DNA of 64,000 nucleotides, from assembly GCF_009389715.1 (NCBI RefSeq), contig NC_052404.1, positions 2,348,738 through 2,412,737 of the forward strand, given 5' to 3'. Made by a program: the position numbers and the translations under genes. Origin of the DNA: Phoenix dactylifera (Eukaryota; Streptophyta; Magnoliopsida; Arecales; Arecaceae). Numbering within the stretch: position 1 is the stretch's first letter; the number at the start of each line of letters is the position of its first letter. Positions 18,365 through 29,199 of the stretch are shown here, piece by piece. The notes below the pieces were generated by a model. It worked only from the letters and a program-made list of their open reading frames with translations. It did no database searches and was not told the DNA's origin.

Positions 18365-19652
18365 TCATTTCAGATTGTTCTATCAGAAACCCACAGGGAT
18401 TAAGGTTGAATACATCGAATGTTTGTAATTTAAATAATATAAATCTCTATATGTGTATCATTGGATGTATGTAAGTAAAATCATATGGATTCTCTCTCTA
18501 TATATATGTATCTGAATAGTAGTGATGTAACTTGTTAGACTTTCAATGTGACATGTCCTTGTACAGGATCTTGCGGATTATAATTTAAACTTTACCTAAA
18601 AATGGAGTTTGCTGTTTCCTTGCTGCTTCTGAAAATTCACAGGATTTTTCTAGACGGCCAAATTGTAATACCGGCCGGTATTAGGACAGAACCAAACGAA
18701 ATCTAAGGGTTTTGTTCGGTTCGAACTGGTACTGAATCGGATTGGGTGTCGATCGGTACAACATCTGATATTGGTTCGGCAATTCTTGGTCTAAACCATT
18801 TGAGCCAGATAAATTGGTCTCATGCCAAGAAGAAGCTTTTTTTTTTTTTTTTTCTTTTTTTCTTTTTAGGCTGGTAGACTCTTTTAGCTTAGTACTTAAA
18901 TTCATTAGGTGCAGAAATTTTAATACAAAGGGGGGAAAAAAAAGGAAGCGAGACGCAATCCTCTCTCCCGGAGGGGTGAATTCTAGCCTATGACAATTTA
19001 TTCGTGAGCATTGGATTGGATATAAGTGGATGACAGACTACAGATCATACGCCACTTCCAAGCCCAACACAACCCTAAAAGGTCTCCATCCAATATAAAT
19101 CGATGACGATATGTAATATCTGACACAACCCTACTTCCTTTGAAAGGTATCATATCTCCATGTCTATGGGCAAACAAATTTTGTCATGATGAGGAGAGCA
19201 CAGAATTCCTTTTTATATTTTTTTGGTCCTCTCATGAAAGAATTGATTTATCTTGTTCTTTTGTTGATCTCCCACATTGTAGTGCCCATTGTTTAACTTG
19301 GCAATTTAACATCCAACCAGCACCACCCTATATGGCAATAATTTCCACAAGCAACATCAATACTAAGCAGGAGTAAATTTTTAACAAAATAAATTAAAAT
19401 CAACCACAAAGCACACAACAAAGAACTCTTAAAGGTCGAGATTTGGCCCCAAAGGGTTAAACTCTAAGGTTGTTATGAGTGAACCAATTACTTCATACAT
19501 CATATAGTTTTTTTTGTGAGACAGGTTGAAGTCTAAAGGTTATATGATGAGGGTACCAATTACATTGCTAATAACTCACTTCATTACACAAACGCCGGTA
19601 AATCTTGATGTTTATTCATGTATCCTCATTGCCCTATCATAGAAGTGAAAAC
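18365..19652. other. Intergenic region downstream of the F-box gene
   Basis: The first 150 bp or so are probably the F-box 3' UTR. The remainder is AT-rich with a T-rich tract at 18838-18866. The stretch 18660-18800, with repeated TCGGTTCG/TCGGTAC-like words, looks like a degenerate dispersed repeat. No coding signal was recognised. Confidence 0.5.
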
Positions 19653-19838
19653 GAGACGTCTATTGCCCTCGTTTCTTGGGTGCCCCTACCTTTTGGTCAT
19701 CTCAAAGTAAATTTCGACGGGAGCATGTCGGTAGATGGTGTATCTGGAGGGGTTGAATTTGTGATCAGAGACTCCTGAGGCAGGTTGGTGGCAGCAGGGG
19801 GTCAGCACACGACGGGACTTACAGTTGTTGAGGCAGAG

Positions 19839-22800
19839 TGTCACGACCCCCGCCCCATTCCCGGCGGGCCGCCGCGACGGTCCTAGGGTGCGGGTAGGCA
19901 TAAGGCCACCAGCCACCGCGTAGAACCCTACTACCTATCAATCATCAATAAATCTTGAAAAAATTTGGCATGATGCATGCACAAAATGATCACTTTTCCT
20001 ATAGTGACCTGTCAGGATTATCTCAATACATACAACACACTACCTGTCATAGCAGCAATCACATAATCTGTCACATAATAAACCTGGACAATATATAGCA
20101 ATACATCATCTCAGGCATATAACTCATCTGCACACATATATATATACATGCTTCCTAATCCATCCATGGTCAAACCCATATCCACAACAGGATCTATGAC
20201 TGTAACTATGCACTATATACAATAGAAGGTTTATAATACACCAAAAGGTATAAACCTCTATCTACATTATACTATACTATGGAGCGGCACAGCTAGCAGG
20301 CAACCATTAATCCTGCTCCTCTCTATACAATACCTGCCCTGCAATCAAAAACACCAAACTGGGGAGTGAGTATATAAATACTCAGTGAGTGGAGTAGAGA
20401 GTACTATGCACATGAGACAGAATATAATCATGGCTCGAGATGAAATCTCAAGATCAATAACAAGATGAACATGAACTCAATATAGAGAATATGGAGTGAA
20501 TTATCACAATCCCAATCAACACATCTGGAGCACATATGGAATAATCAAGTAATCATATATGCTACCCATGAATATGCTCAATAGGTTATAGTACTGAATC
20601 ATATAAATCAGGTGTCAATAGGCTGAATCATCAACAAGACAGCTATCGGGAGGTGGGTTTTACGCCCCAGGCGAACCAGCAACAACTCCCTACTGCCATA
20701 TAAATACATCGAATATGACACCACACCAATATGTAAATCATTACTAGACAGCTGTTGGGAGGTGGGTTTTACGCCCCAGGCGAACCAGCAACAACTCCCT
20801 ACTGTCACATGCATATGCAGGATAAGACACCATATCGATAATGTAAATGCTAGACAGCTGTCGGAAGGTGGGTTTTACGCCCCAGGCGAACCAGCAACAA
20901 CTCCCCACTGTCACATGCATATGCAGAATAAGACACCATATCGATAATGTAAATGCTAGACAGCTGTCGGAAGGTGGGTTTTACGCCCCAGGCGAACCAG
21001 CAACAACTCCCTACCGTCACATGCATATGCAGGATAAGACACCACACTGATCATATAAATGCTGGCCAGTATCCAGAACAGAAATCCATCTCACATCTAC
21101 ATACTAAACGGCACCTCGCGGGAATTCTACATCCGCGGAAAGCCATACTGCACCTCGCGGGGTCTTACTATGCCCGGCGGCAAGCAGAATATAAGTCGTA
21201 GGACCGGCCGATCCTACGCCTAGGGCCGTGTCCCCCCTAGGAAGGGACTGGGCTCCGCCACCCAGAAGGCTACTATGTGCACAAAGGCCGATGTTCAACC
21301 CCATCGACTATAGGTGTCCTGCAGATACTGCCAAGCCATGCATAAATGCCATAATGCACCCTCCCAATACTCTACTAAAAAGGAGTATGATCAAGACTAC
21401 CACTCACTCAATCATGACCCAATCATAAACTAACATCAGGGTTAGGAGTGAGGGTCAAGGAAGTGCAATACAACTCAATATACCACTAAGAAGGCTCTAC
21501 AAATCTTTGAAATGGAGAAAATGAAATCAATTTACAAAAGAAATTATTTCACAATTTGGAACCAATTTAATTACTCATAAAAGAGTATAATCAAGCTACG
21601 ACTCACAAGTCTTTAAAATAGAGGAAATGAAATCAATTTACAAAAGAAATCATTTCACAATTCGAAATCAATTTGATTACTCATCAACCCCTCGTAATTC
21701 CTCTCAATGTTCCCTCAAATGCATGTACAGAATAATCAAGCATGGAGAATCAAGATTATAGAGGAATCTACTACAATATCAATCAATATGCTCAAGTGGA
21801 ATCAATTCACACTTGGCGACATTCATGAAAATGAATTAAGGATGCTCATAGTGCAAAGTACATGACTCCCACTCACCTATCAATCCGGCACAGCCCTGAT
21901 ACGCCTCCAAAAATCTACAGCAGGCAGTGGAAAACTTCTTCCTCTTGTTCCCTAGCTTCTTGCCCAACTGTGACATGCATTTACAATACATTTAGTCTTG
22001 TATCAAGGGCTATAATCTACGTGCCAATTATAACATAGGGAACTTTAATTGATTCAACTCCCCTGTTCCCTAAATCTTTTCTTTTCTTTCTTCTTTTTCT
22101 TTTTAATTAATTAACTCACCATTTATGTGTATTAGGGACTCCTTTGCATGAGTACAAGGTCCCTTTTTGCATGATCTAGGCTTAATACTCTATTATAGCA
22201 TGAAATCCCCTATTTTCCACCTGAATGAACAGTAACCCGAACTGACAGTGGGTTACTTCATCCCGGTTTTGATCCACTTTTAGGACTCCAAATTTGATGA
22301 AATTTTTACCTAACATTCTACACTCATAGAGGATTCCAAAGAGATAACATGCATCATCATCGGAGGCCGTTTGACCCCCTAAATAATTCGCCGAAGTTGG
22401 GACTCCGACACAGTTTTTCCGTAGTGCCGGAAAAATTTGTCAAAATCCGATTCTTCCTCTTTTAACCGCCTCTACAACCCTTATCCGACCCCTCTAGACT
22501 ATATTCACCCTTTGTATAGCCTAATGTCATCAAAAGACTAGATAGAGATGGATATTTACCTTTTTCTTTTTGGAAATCGAGGTCCTTGCGTAGAGAAGAA
22601 GGAGATCTACACTTTTCCCTGCAGCTGGAAGTGCAATCGGGACTCCCTTCCACCTCGAATCCCTCTTCCTTCTTCTTTTTCTTCTTCTTCTTCTTCTCTT
22701 TTTCTTTCTCTCTGTGTCGTCTGAGAACCCTCCCCCTCTCCTCTCTGTTTCACTCCCGTGAGCCAGCTCAAACCCTCCAATTAAATCACATCAAAACACT

Positions 22801-23040
22801 ATTCACCATTTATTTAATATTATTAAATTCTCATTTTGCCCTTGCCACTTCGATATATCTGCAATTATGCCATTATCTTTTGATTCCTTCCCATTTTGCC
22901 CCTAACACTTCAACGCATCTACTATTATGCCATTAACTTTTGATTCCTTCCAATTTTACCCCTTATATCAATTTTAAAGGACTATTCTATCCCTTTTTTT
23001 TATATAAAAAAAATAAAAAAAAAATTTTGGGGTTATTACA
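19839..23040 (-). repeat. 3' LTR (left copy)
   Basis: It runs TGTCACGACCCC to GGGGTTATTACA on the plus strand. It differs from the right copy by about 12 substitutions and a 3-bp CTT repeat-number change. Confidence 0.93.
20638..21064. repeat. Four tandem 106-109-bp repeats in the LTR
   Basis: Units start at 20638, 20747, 20853 and 20959, each containing TTTTACGCCCCAGGCGAACC. The first two are more diverged than the last two. The same array is in the other LTR, offset by 5137 bp. Confidence 0.9.
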
Positions 23041-23053
23041 TCCTCCCCCCCTT
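23041..23053 (-). other. Polypurine tract
   Basis: The minus strand reads AAGGGGGGAGGA directly before the 3' LTR, the normal plus-strand primer position. Just upstream is CGAGGACGAATTTTATATAA, like the end of many plant gypsy polyproteins. Confidence 0.8.
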
Positions 23054-23277
23054 ATATAAAATTCGTCCTCGAATTTAAAAGAGTAAATTACCTGATTACT
23101 CAAAGGGATGAGTATATCTACTCTTCATATTCTGCTCGGTGTGGTATTGGAAATCAAATAAATTGGAAGTGTTTTACCTTCTATTTCTACCACACAGGTA
23201 GGATACACATACTTCGCTTTTATACTATCCCCTACAGGTGTACTAATAGCTAAGGAAATATGCATTAATATCTTATC

Positions 23278-24735
23278 CTAAGCTAACTTTTTAGCAAAAT
23301 AAGGGGATACAAATGAATGGGTAACTCCAGAATCAAATAACACTCTAGCTTTAATCTTATCAATGAGGAGTGTACCTGTCATAACTGCATTCGATGCCTG
23401 TGCCTCCTGTGGATTTACCGTGAACACCCTTCCTTGCCCTCTGCCTGCTGGAGCTAACAGCTGAGATGGTCCAACACTCTGCTGTGACGCTGGTGTCTGA
23501 CCTCTGCCTCTGCCTACAGGCCCCCTACTACTAGGCATGTCCATCTGCACAGAAGGATAGGATGTTAAAGGCACAAACTGCTGGGTGGCACCCTGCGGGC
23601 ATTCTCTGACAAAATGACCCGGCTGTCCACATCTGTAGCACACTCCCTGACCCATTCTGCATCTGCCAGGGTGCTGCTTCCCACATATGCTACATACTGG
23701 CCATGATTGGAACCTAGATTCAGTTCTGGCCATAGTGACTGGAGGACGAGGTACTGATGGTAGAAAAGTATCTTGTGATTGACCTCTTTCCCTCCATTTC
23801 CTCTTACGTGGGGCAGGTGGAGCTGAGCGTACAGACTGCTCCGTCGGGCCCTCCGAGAGATCTACTCCCTCAGATCTATCTCTACTGCTTTGCCCTTTTC
23901 CCATACTCATTTTCCTCTGTTCTCTTTCAGCTCTTTCCTCTTTGTTTCTGGTCTCCCACTATTTTGCTTTATCAATCAGCCTAGACAAGGTGGGGACCTC
24001 TACTGCCAGTACTGCATTATAAAGCGGGAAAATCAGACCCCGCCTGAATCTTTCTATCCTGGCAGCTTCAGTGGGGATGATGTAAGGAGCATACTTCCCC
24101 AATCTAGTGAACTCACGAGCGTACTCAGATACGCTCACTCCGGGCATCTGCTTCAGCCTCTCAAACTGAAGAGCCCGATTCTGCCTCTTAGCCGGAGACA
24201 AAAACTCATCCATCACTGCTTGCCTGAACTCTTCCCAGGTTGGAGGATTCCTACTGTACAATCTGTCCTCCACGTGCCTCTGGTACCAGTCCCAGGCATC
24301 TTTCTTCATTGTAAGCCCTACAAGTTCTATAGCTCTTGCATCAGAACAGGGCAATCTCCGTATCATCTTTTCAGTCTCCTCCAGGAATCTTTGAGGATCT
24401 TCATCTTGATCTTCACCTTTTTCCCCCTTAAACTCCGGGGTTCTAAGCCTCAGAAATTCTTGTACAGTAATCCCCTCATCATTTAGAGTCCGCCTAGCCA
24501 AACTTCTTGGCACAGGTACAGGAGGTGGGATGGATACTACTGACGGGGCAGGAGATTTCCCCCGAGCAATCTGCTCCCTCAGAGCCTGATTCTCCGCCAG
24601 TAACTGTTCCATCAATGCATCTCTACTTCCTACATCTCCTTGATCATCAACCCTCCGTCTATCAGTAGGAGGAGGTTTTTCTCTTTGGGGCTCGACATGT
24701 GCAGAACCCGCATCCAATGCTATATCTGGCTCCAT
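23278..24735 (-). pseudogene. gag plus start of protease, interrupted by one TAG
   Basis: Gag packages retrotransposon RNA in virus-like particles. From the ATG at 24735 an open frame runs 258 codons to a TAG at 23959-23961. The same frame then stays open to 23278. The first part shows the retrotransposon gag core (EFLRLRTPEFKG, DPQRFLEETEKMI, WEEFRQAVMDEF). The second part shows a CCHC zinc knuckle (CYRCGQPGHFVREC) and the aspartic-protease active site FDSGVTHSF. The frame stops soon after. Protease-like sequence continues weakly in broken frames to about 23090, then the polypurine tract follows, so the pol region is deleted. The single stop may be a mutation or assembly error; programmed readthrough is possible but unsupported. 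Confidence 0.85.
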
Positions 24736-24958
24736 CCTTCTTCCAGGACGAGCAGGTCCTCTCCTTAGAGGTATTCTTTATATCTCTCTAAAAAAATCAA
24801 AAAGAGAGGATGGTCGTTACACACTGAGTCATGATATATTTTACTGAGTTGTAAATAACTCATAAAATAACATACAGAAAAACCCTATGCTCCATAGTAT
24901 AATCCTATACTTAATCCTGACTCATCCTATTGCTCTGACAGGACTCTTCTTAACCTTT

Positions 24959-24970
24959 GCTCTGATACCA
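24959..24970 (-). other. Primer-binding site (initiator tRNA-Met type)
   Basis: The minus strand reads TGGTATCAGAGC five bases inside the 5' LTR end, the standard plant LTR-retrotransposon primer site. Confidence 0.88.
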
Positions 24971-24975
24971 CCTCT

Positions 24976-27900
24976 TGTCACGACCCCCGCCCCATTCCCG
25001 GCGGGCCGCCGCGACGGTCCTAGGGTGCGGGTAGGCATAAGGCCACCAGCCACCGCGTAGAACCCTACTACCTATCAATCATCAATAAATCTTGAAAAAA
25101 TTTGGCATGATGCATGCACAAAATGATCACTTTTCCTATAGTGACCTGTCAGGATTATCTCAATACATACAACACACTACCTGTCATAGCAGCAATCACA
25201 TAATCTGTCACATAATAAACCTGGACAATATATAGCAATACATCATCTCAGGCATATAACTCATCTGCACACATATATATATACATGCTTCCTAATCCAT
25301 CCATGGTCAAACCCATATCCACAACAGGATCTATGACTGTAACTATGCACTATATACAATAGAAGGTTTATAATACACCAAAAGGTATAAACCTCTATCT
25401 ACATTATACTATACTATGGAGCGGCACAGCTAGCAGGCAACCATTAATCCTGCTCCTCTCTATACAATACCTGCCCTGCAATCAAAAACACCAAACTGGG
25501 GAGTGAGTATATAAATACTCAGTGAGTGGAGTAGAGAGTACTATGCACATGAGACAGAATATAATCATGGCTCGAGATGAAATCTCAAGATCAATAACAA
25601 GATGAACATGAACTCAATATAGAGAATATGGAGTGAATTATCACAATCCCAATCAACACATCTGGAGCACATATGGAATAATCAAGTAATCATATATGCT
25701 ACCCATGAATATGCTCAATAGGTTATAGTACTGAATCATATAAATCAGGTGTCAATAGGCTGAATCATCAACAAGACAGCTATCGGGAGGTGGGTTTTAC
25801 GCCCCAGGCGAACCAGCAACAACTCCCTACTGCCATATAAATACATCGAATATGACACCACACCAATATGTAAATCATTACTAGACAGCTGTTGGGAGGT
25901 GGGTTTTACGCCCCAGGCGAACCAGCAACAACTCCCTACTGTCACATGCATATGCAGGATAAGACACCATATCGATAATGTAAATGCTAGACAGCCGTCG
26001 GAAGGTGGGTTTTACGCCCCAGGCGAACCAGCAACAACTCCCCACTGTCACATGCATATGCAGAATAAGACACCATATCGATAATGTAAATGCTAGACAG
26101 CTGTCGGAAGGTGGGTTTTACGCCCCAGGCGAACCAGCAACAACTCCCTACCGTCACATGCATATGCAGGATAAGACACCACACTGATCATATAAATGCT
26201 GGCCAGTATCCAGAACAGAAATCCATCTCACATCTACATACTAAACGGCACCTCGCGGGAATTCTACATCCGCGGAAAGCCATACTGCACCTCGCGGGGT
26301 CTTACTATGCCCGGCGGCAAGCAGAATATAAGTCGTAGGACCGGCCGATCCTACGCCTAGGGCCGTGTCCCCCCTAGGAAGGGACTGGGCTCCGCCACCC
26401 AGAAGGCTACTATGTGCACAAAGGCCGATGTTCAACCCCATCGACTATAGGTGTCCTGCAGATACTGCCAAGCCATGCATAAATGCCATAATGCACCCTC
26501 CCAATACTCTACTAAAAAGGAGTATGATCAAGACTACCACTCACTCAATCATGACCCAATCATAAACTAACATCAGGGTTAGGAGTGAGGGTCAAGGAAG
26601 TGCAATACAACTCAATATACCACTAAGAAGGCTCTACAAATCTTTGAAATGGAGAAAATGAAATCAATTTACAAAAGAAATTATTTCACAATTTGGAACC
26701 AATTTAATTACTCATAAAAGAGTATAATCAAGCTACGACTCACAAGTCTTTAAAATAGAGGAAATGAAATCAATTTACAAAAGAAATCATTTCACAATTC
26801 GGAATCAATTTGATTACTCATCAACCCCTCGTAATTCCTCTCAATGTTCCCTCAAATGCATGTACAGAATAATCAAGCATGGAGAATCAAGATTATAGAG
26901 GAATCTACTACAATATCAATCAATATGCTCAAGTGGAATCAATTCACACTTGGCGACATTCATGAAAATGAATTAAGGATGCTCATAGTGCAAAGTACAT
27001 GACTCCCACTCACCTATCAATCCGGCACAGCCCTGATACGCCTCCAAAAATCTACAGCAGGCAGTGGAAAACTTCTTCCTCTTGTTCCCTAGCTTCTTGC
27101 CCAACTGTGACATGCATTTACAATACATTTAGTCTTGTATCAAGGGCTATAATCTACGTGCCAATTATAACATAGGGAACTTTAATTGATTCAACTCCCC
27201 TGTTCCCTAAATCTTTTCTTTTCTTTCTTCTTTTTCTTTTTAATTAATTAACTCACCATTTATGTGTATTAGGGACTTCTTTGCATGAGTACAAGGTCCT
27301 TTTTTGCTTGATCTAGGCTTAATACTCTATTATAGCATGAAATCCCCTATTTTCCACCCGAATGAACAGTAACCCGAACTGACAGTGGGTTACTTCATCC
27401 CGGTTTTGATCCACTTTCAGGACTCCAAATTTGATGAAATTTTTATCTAACATTCTACACTCATAGAGGATTCCAAAGAGATAACATGCATCATCATCGG
27501 AGGCCGTTTGACCCCCTAAATAATTCGCCGAAGTTGGGACTTCGACACAGTTTTTCCGTAGTGCCGGAAAAATTTGTCAAAATCCGATTCTTCCTCTTTT
27601 AACCGCCTCTACAACCCTTATCCGACCCCTCTAGACTATATTCACCCTTTGTATAGCCTAATGTCATCAAAAGACTAGATAGAGATGGATATTTACCTTT
27701 TTCTTTTTGGAAATCGAGGTCCTTGCGTAGAGAAGAAGGAGATCTACACTTTTCCCTGCAGCTGGAAGTGCAATCGGGACTCCCTTCCATCTCGAATCCC
27801 TCTTCCTTCTTCTTTTTCTTCTTCTTCTTCTCTTTTTCTTTCTCTCTGTGTCGTCTGAGAACCCTCCCCCTCTCCTCTCTGTTTCACTCCCGTGAGCCAG

Positions 27901-28174
27901 CTCAAACCCTCCAATTAAATCACATCAAAACACTATTCACCATTTATTTAATATTATTAAATTCCCATTTTGCCCTTGCCACTTCGATATATCTGCAATT
28001 ATGCCATTATCTTTTAATTCCTTCCCATTTTGCCCCTAACACTTCAACGCATCTACTATTATGCCATTAACTTTTGATTCCTTCCAATTTTACCCCTTAT
28101 ATCAATTTTAAAGGACTATTCTATCCCTTTTTTTTATATAAAAAAAATAAAAAAAAAATTTTGGGGTTATTACA
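24976..28174 (-). repeat. 5' LTR (right copy)
   Basis: Near-identical partner of 19839-23040, with the same ends and the same four-unit tandem array (about 25775-26201). It ends about 1 kb upstream of the NOP58 start codon. Confidence 0.93.
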
Positions 28175-28741
28175 CAGAGCTTCGAGTTGCATGGAAGGGG
28201 TTGGCATATGCGAGGAGAGTCCTCGGTGCCGAGTGGGTGCTTCTTGAGAGAGATTCCTCTATGGTGATTGACTGAATTCGAGGTGTGGATAGATATGAGG
28301 ATGGCTATCCCCTCATCAGAGAGACTCGGAGACTAGCTCATAAGTTAGGTGGCTTCTAGAAAGCATACGTATTTCGGAAGGCGAATAGGGCAGCAGACTG
28401 GATCGCCTCCTTCATCGCCCGGCACTCCGACCAGTTCCATTGGACATTTATAGAAGATATTCCTTCTACTTTGTACTTTTTTACTTTCTCATGATCTGGC
28501 GGTATGTACTCATTTTAGAGCTATATAGTTTGCCGTTTTGACAAAAAAAAAAAAAACAAAAAAGAAAAGAAAAGAGACGTCTAAACCATCCAAATTTGTC
28601 TATTACCATCCTACGGCTGAAATCCTTTTCATTCTCATACCAACGGTGTGATTCCGTTCTCCACCCCCCGCAAGGCTTGCCCCTTCTGGTTCGTATAAAC
28701 CCCCGCTAAGCCCCCTACCCCCCTCTCCTACGGCGCCTCCT

Positions 28742-29199
28742 CTATTGTTGAGAGAGAGAGAGAGAGAGAGAGAGAGGTAAAGCTCTCTCCTTTCTCCTTC
28801 CCGAGAGCTCAGGAATCGCCGCCGACCCAAACCCTAAGCCCTCTTCTCCTACGAGGCTGAGGTATTTTCTCTCCATCTCCTCGATTCGCCTTCTTGTCAC
28901 GATTCATAAACCCTAAACCCTGAACCCTTCGATTCGAACCCATGGGAAACGAAATCTTATGGCCGTTTTGATTACTTTTGGCTCAAAAGGCATGCTTCTT
29001 GGACGCTAAATCTCTTTGTTTTCTGAATCCCTCGTTCTTCTGTTCCTAAGTTTAGAAAACGCTTTGTCGGGATTTTTCCTTAGTTTTTTTTGGGTGAATG
29101 GTGTTTTAGTATGTGGTTTCTAATGGTATACGGGATTGATGTTTCTATTTTTTGCTTTCTATTGGTTGATTCGGTGCGGTTGATTGGGATTATTAAGTG
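28742..29199 (+). promoter_or_regulatory. NOP58 leader: (GA)n, telo-boxes and a leader intron
   Basis: A GA microsatellite (28749-28776) is followed by a telo-box AAACCCTAA at 28829-28837. A second run, AAACCCTAAACCCTGAACCC, lies at 28908-28927. Telo-boxes are a known promoter or leader feature of plant ribosome-biogenesis genes, fitting NOP58. A leader intron is likely from GAG|GTATTT (donor at 28862) to TTATTAAG (ending 29197), two bases before the start codon. The second telo-box run would lie in that intron. The transcription start was not determined. Confidence 0.6.

Larger units (their letters stand above)
19839..28174 (-). mobile_element. Recent non-autonomous Ty3/gypsy-type retrotransposon (gag-only)
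   Basis: Two LTRs of 3202 and 3199 bp flank a 1935-bp interior (23041-24975). The 5-bp target duplication is CAGAG (19834-19838 and 28175-28179). Reading on the minus strand, the primer-binding site TGGTATCAGAGC (24959-24970) matches the usual initiator tRNA-Met type. The polypurine tract AAGGGGGGAGGA (about 23041-23053) abuts the other LTR. The interior encodes gag with a zinc knuckle and the start of protease but no reverse transcriptase, RNase H or integrase, so it must borrow enzymes. LTR ends (TGTAATAACCCC and GGTCGTGACA on the minus strand) and LTR size suggest a Tekay/Del-like relative. That clade call is inference. Confidence 0.93.
19663..28573 (+). mobile_element. Short 5'-truncated LINE (RNase H end), split by an LTR element
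   Basis: The LINE consists of 19663-19838 and, after the LTR element and its duplicated target, 28180-28573. Its frame reads FGHLKVNFDGS, GGVEFVIRD and GRLVAAGGQHT on the left. On the right it reads RVAWKGLAYARR, LLERDSSMVID and FRKANRAADWIASF. This is the RNase H domain typical of plant LINE ORF2. It ends in a poly(A)-rich tail (28542-28573) and is flanked by a 10-bp target duplication GAGACGTCTA (19653-19662 and 28574-28583). Its own length is only about 570 bp, with a few stops. Confidence 0.88.

Noticed and set aside
20638..21064. Regular repeat array that might suggest CRISPR
   Set aside because: Units are 106-109 bp and contiguous with no unique spacers; it is a plant LTR tandem repeat.
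20608..21428. Several open frames on both strands in the LTR, repeated at 25745-26565
   Set aside because: They are by-products of the 106-bp tandem repeats and the long LTR; no domain, and they duplicate exactly because the LTRs are near-identical.
28908..28927. Telomere-like repeat suggesting an interstitial telomere
   Set aside because: Only about two and a half degenerate units, located in the leader of a ribosome-biogenesis gene, so a telo-box is the better reading.
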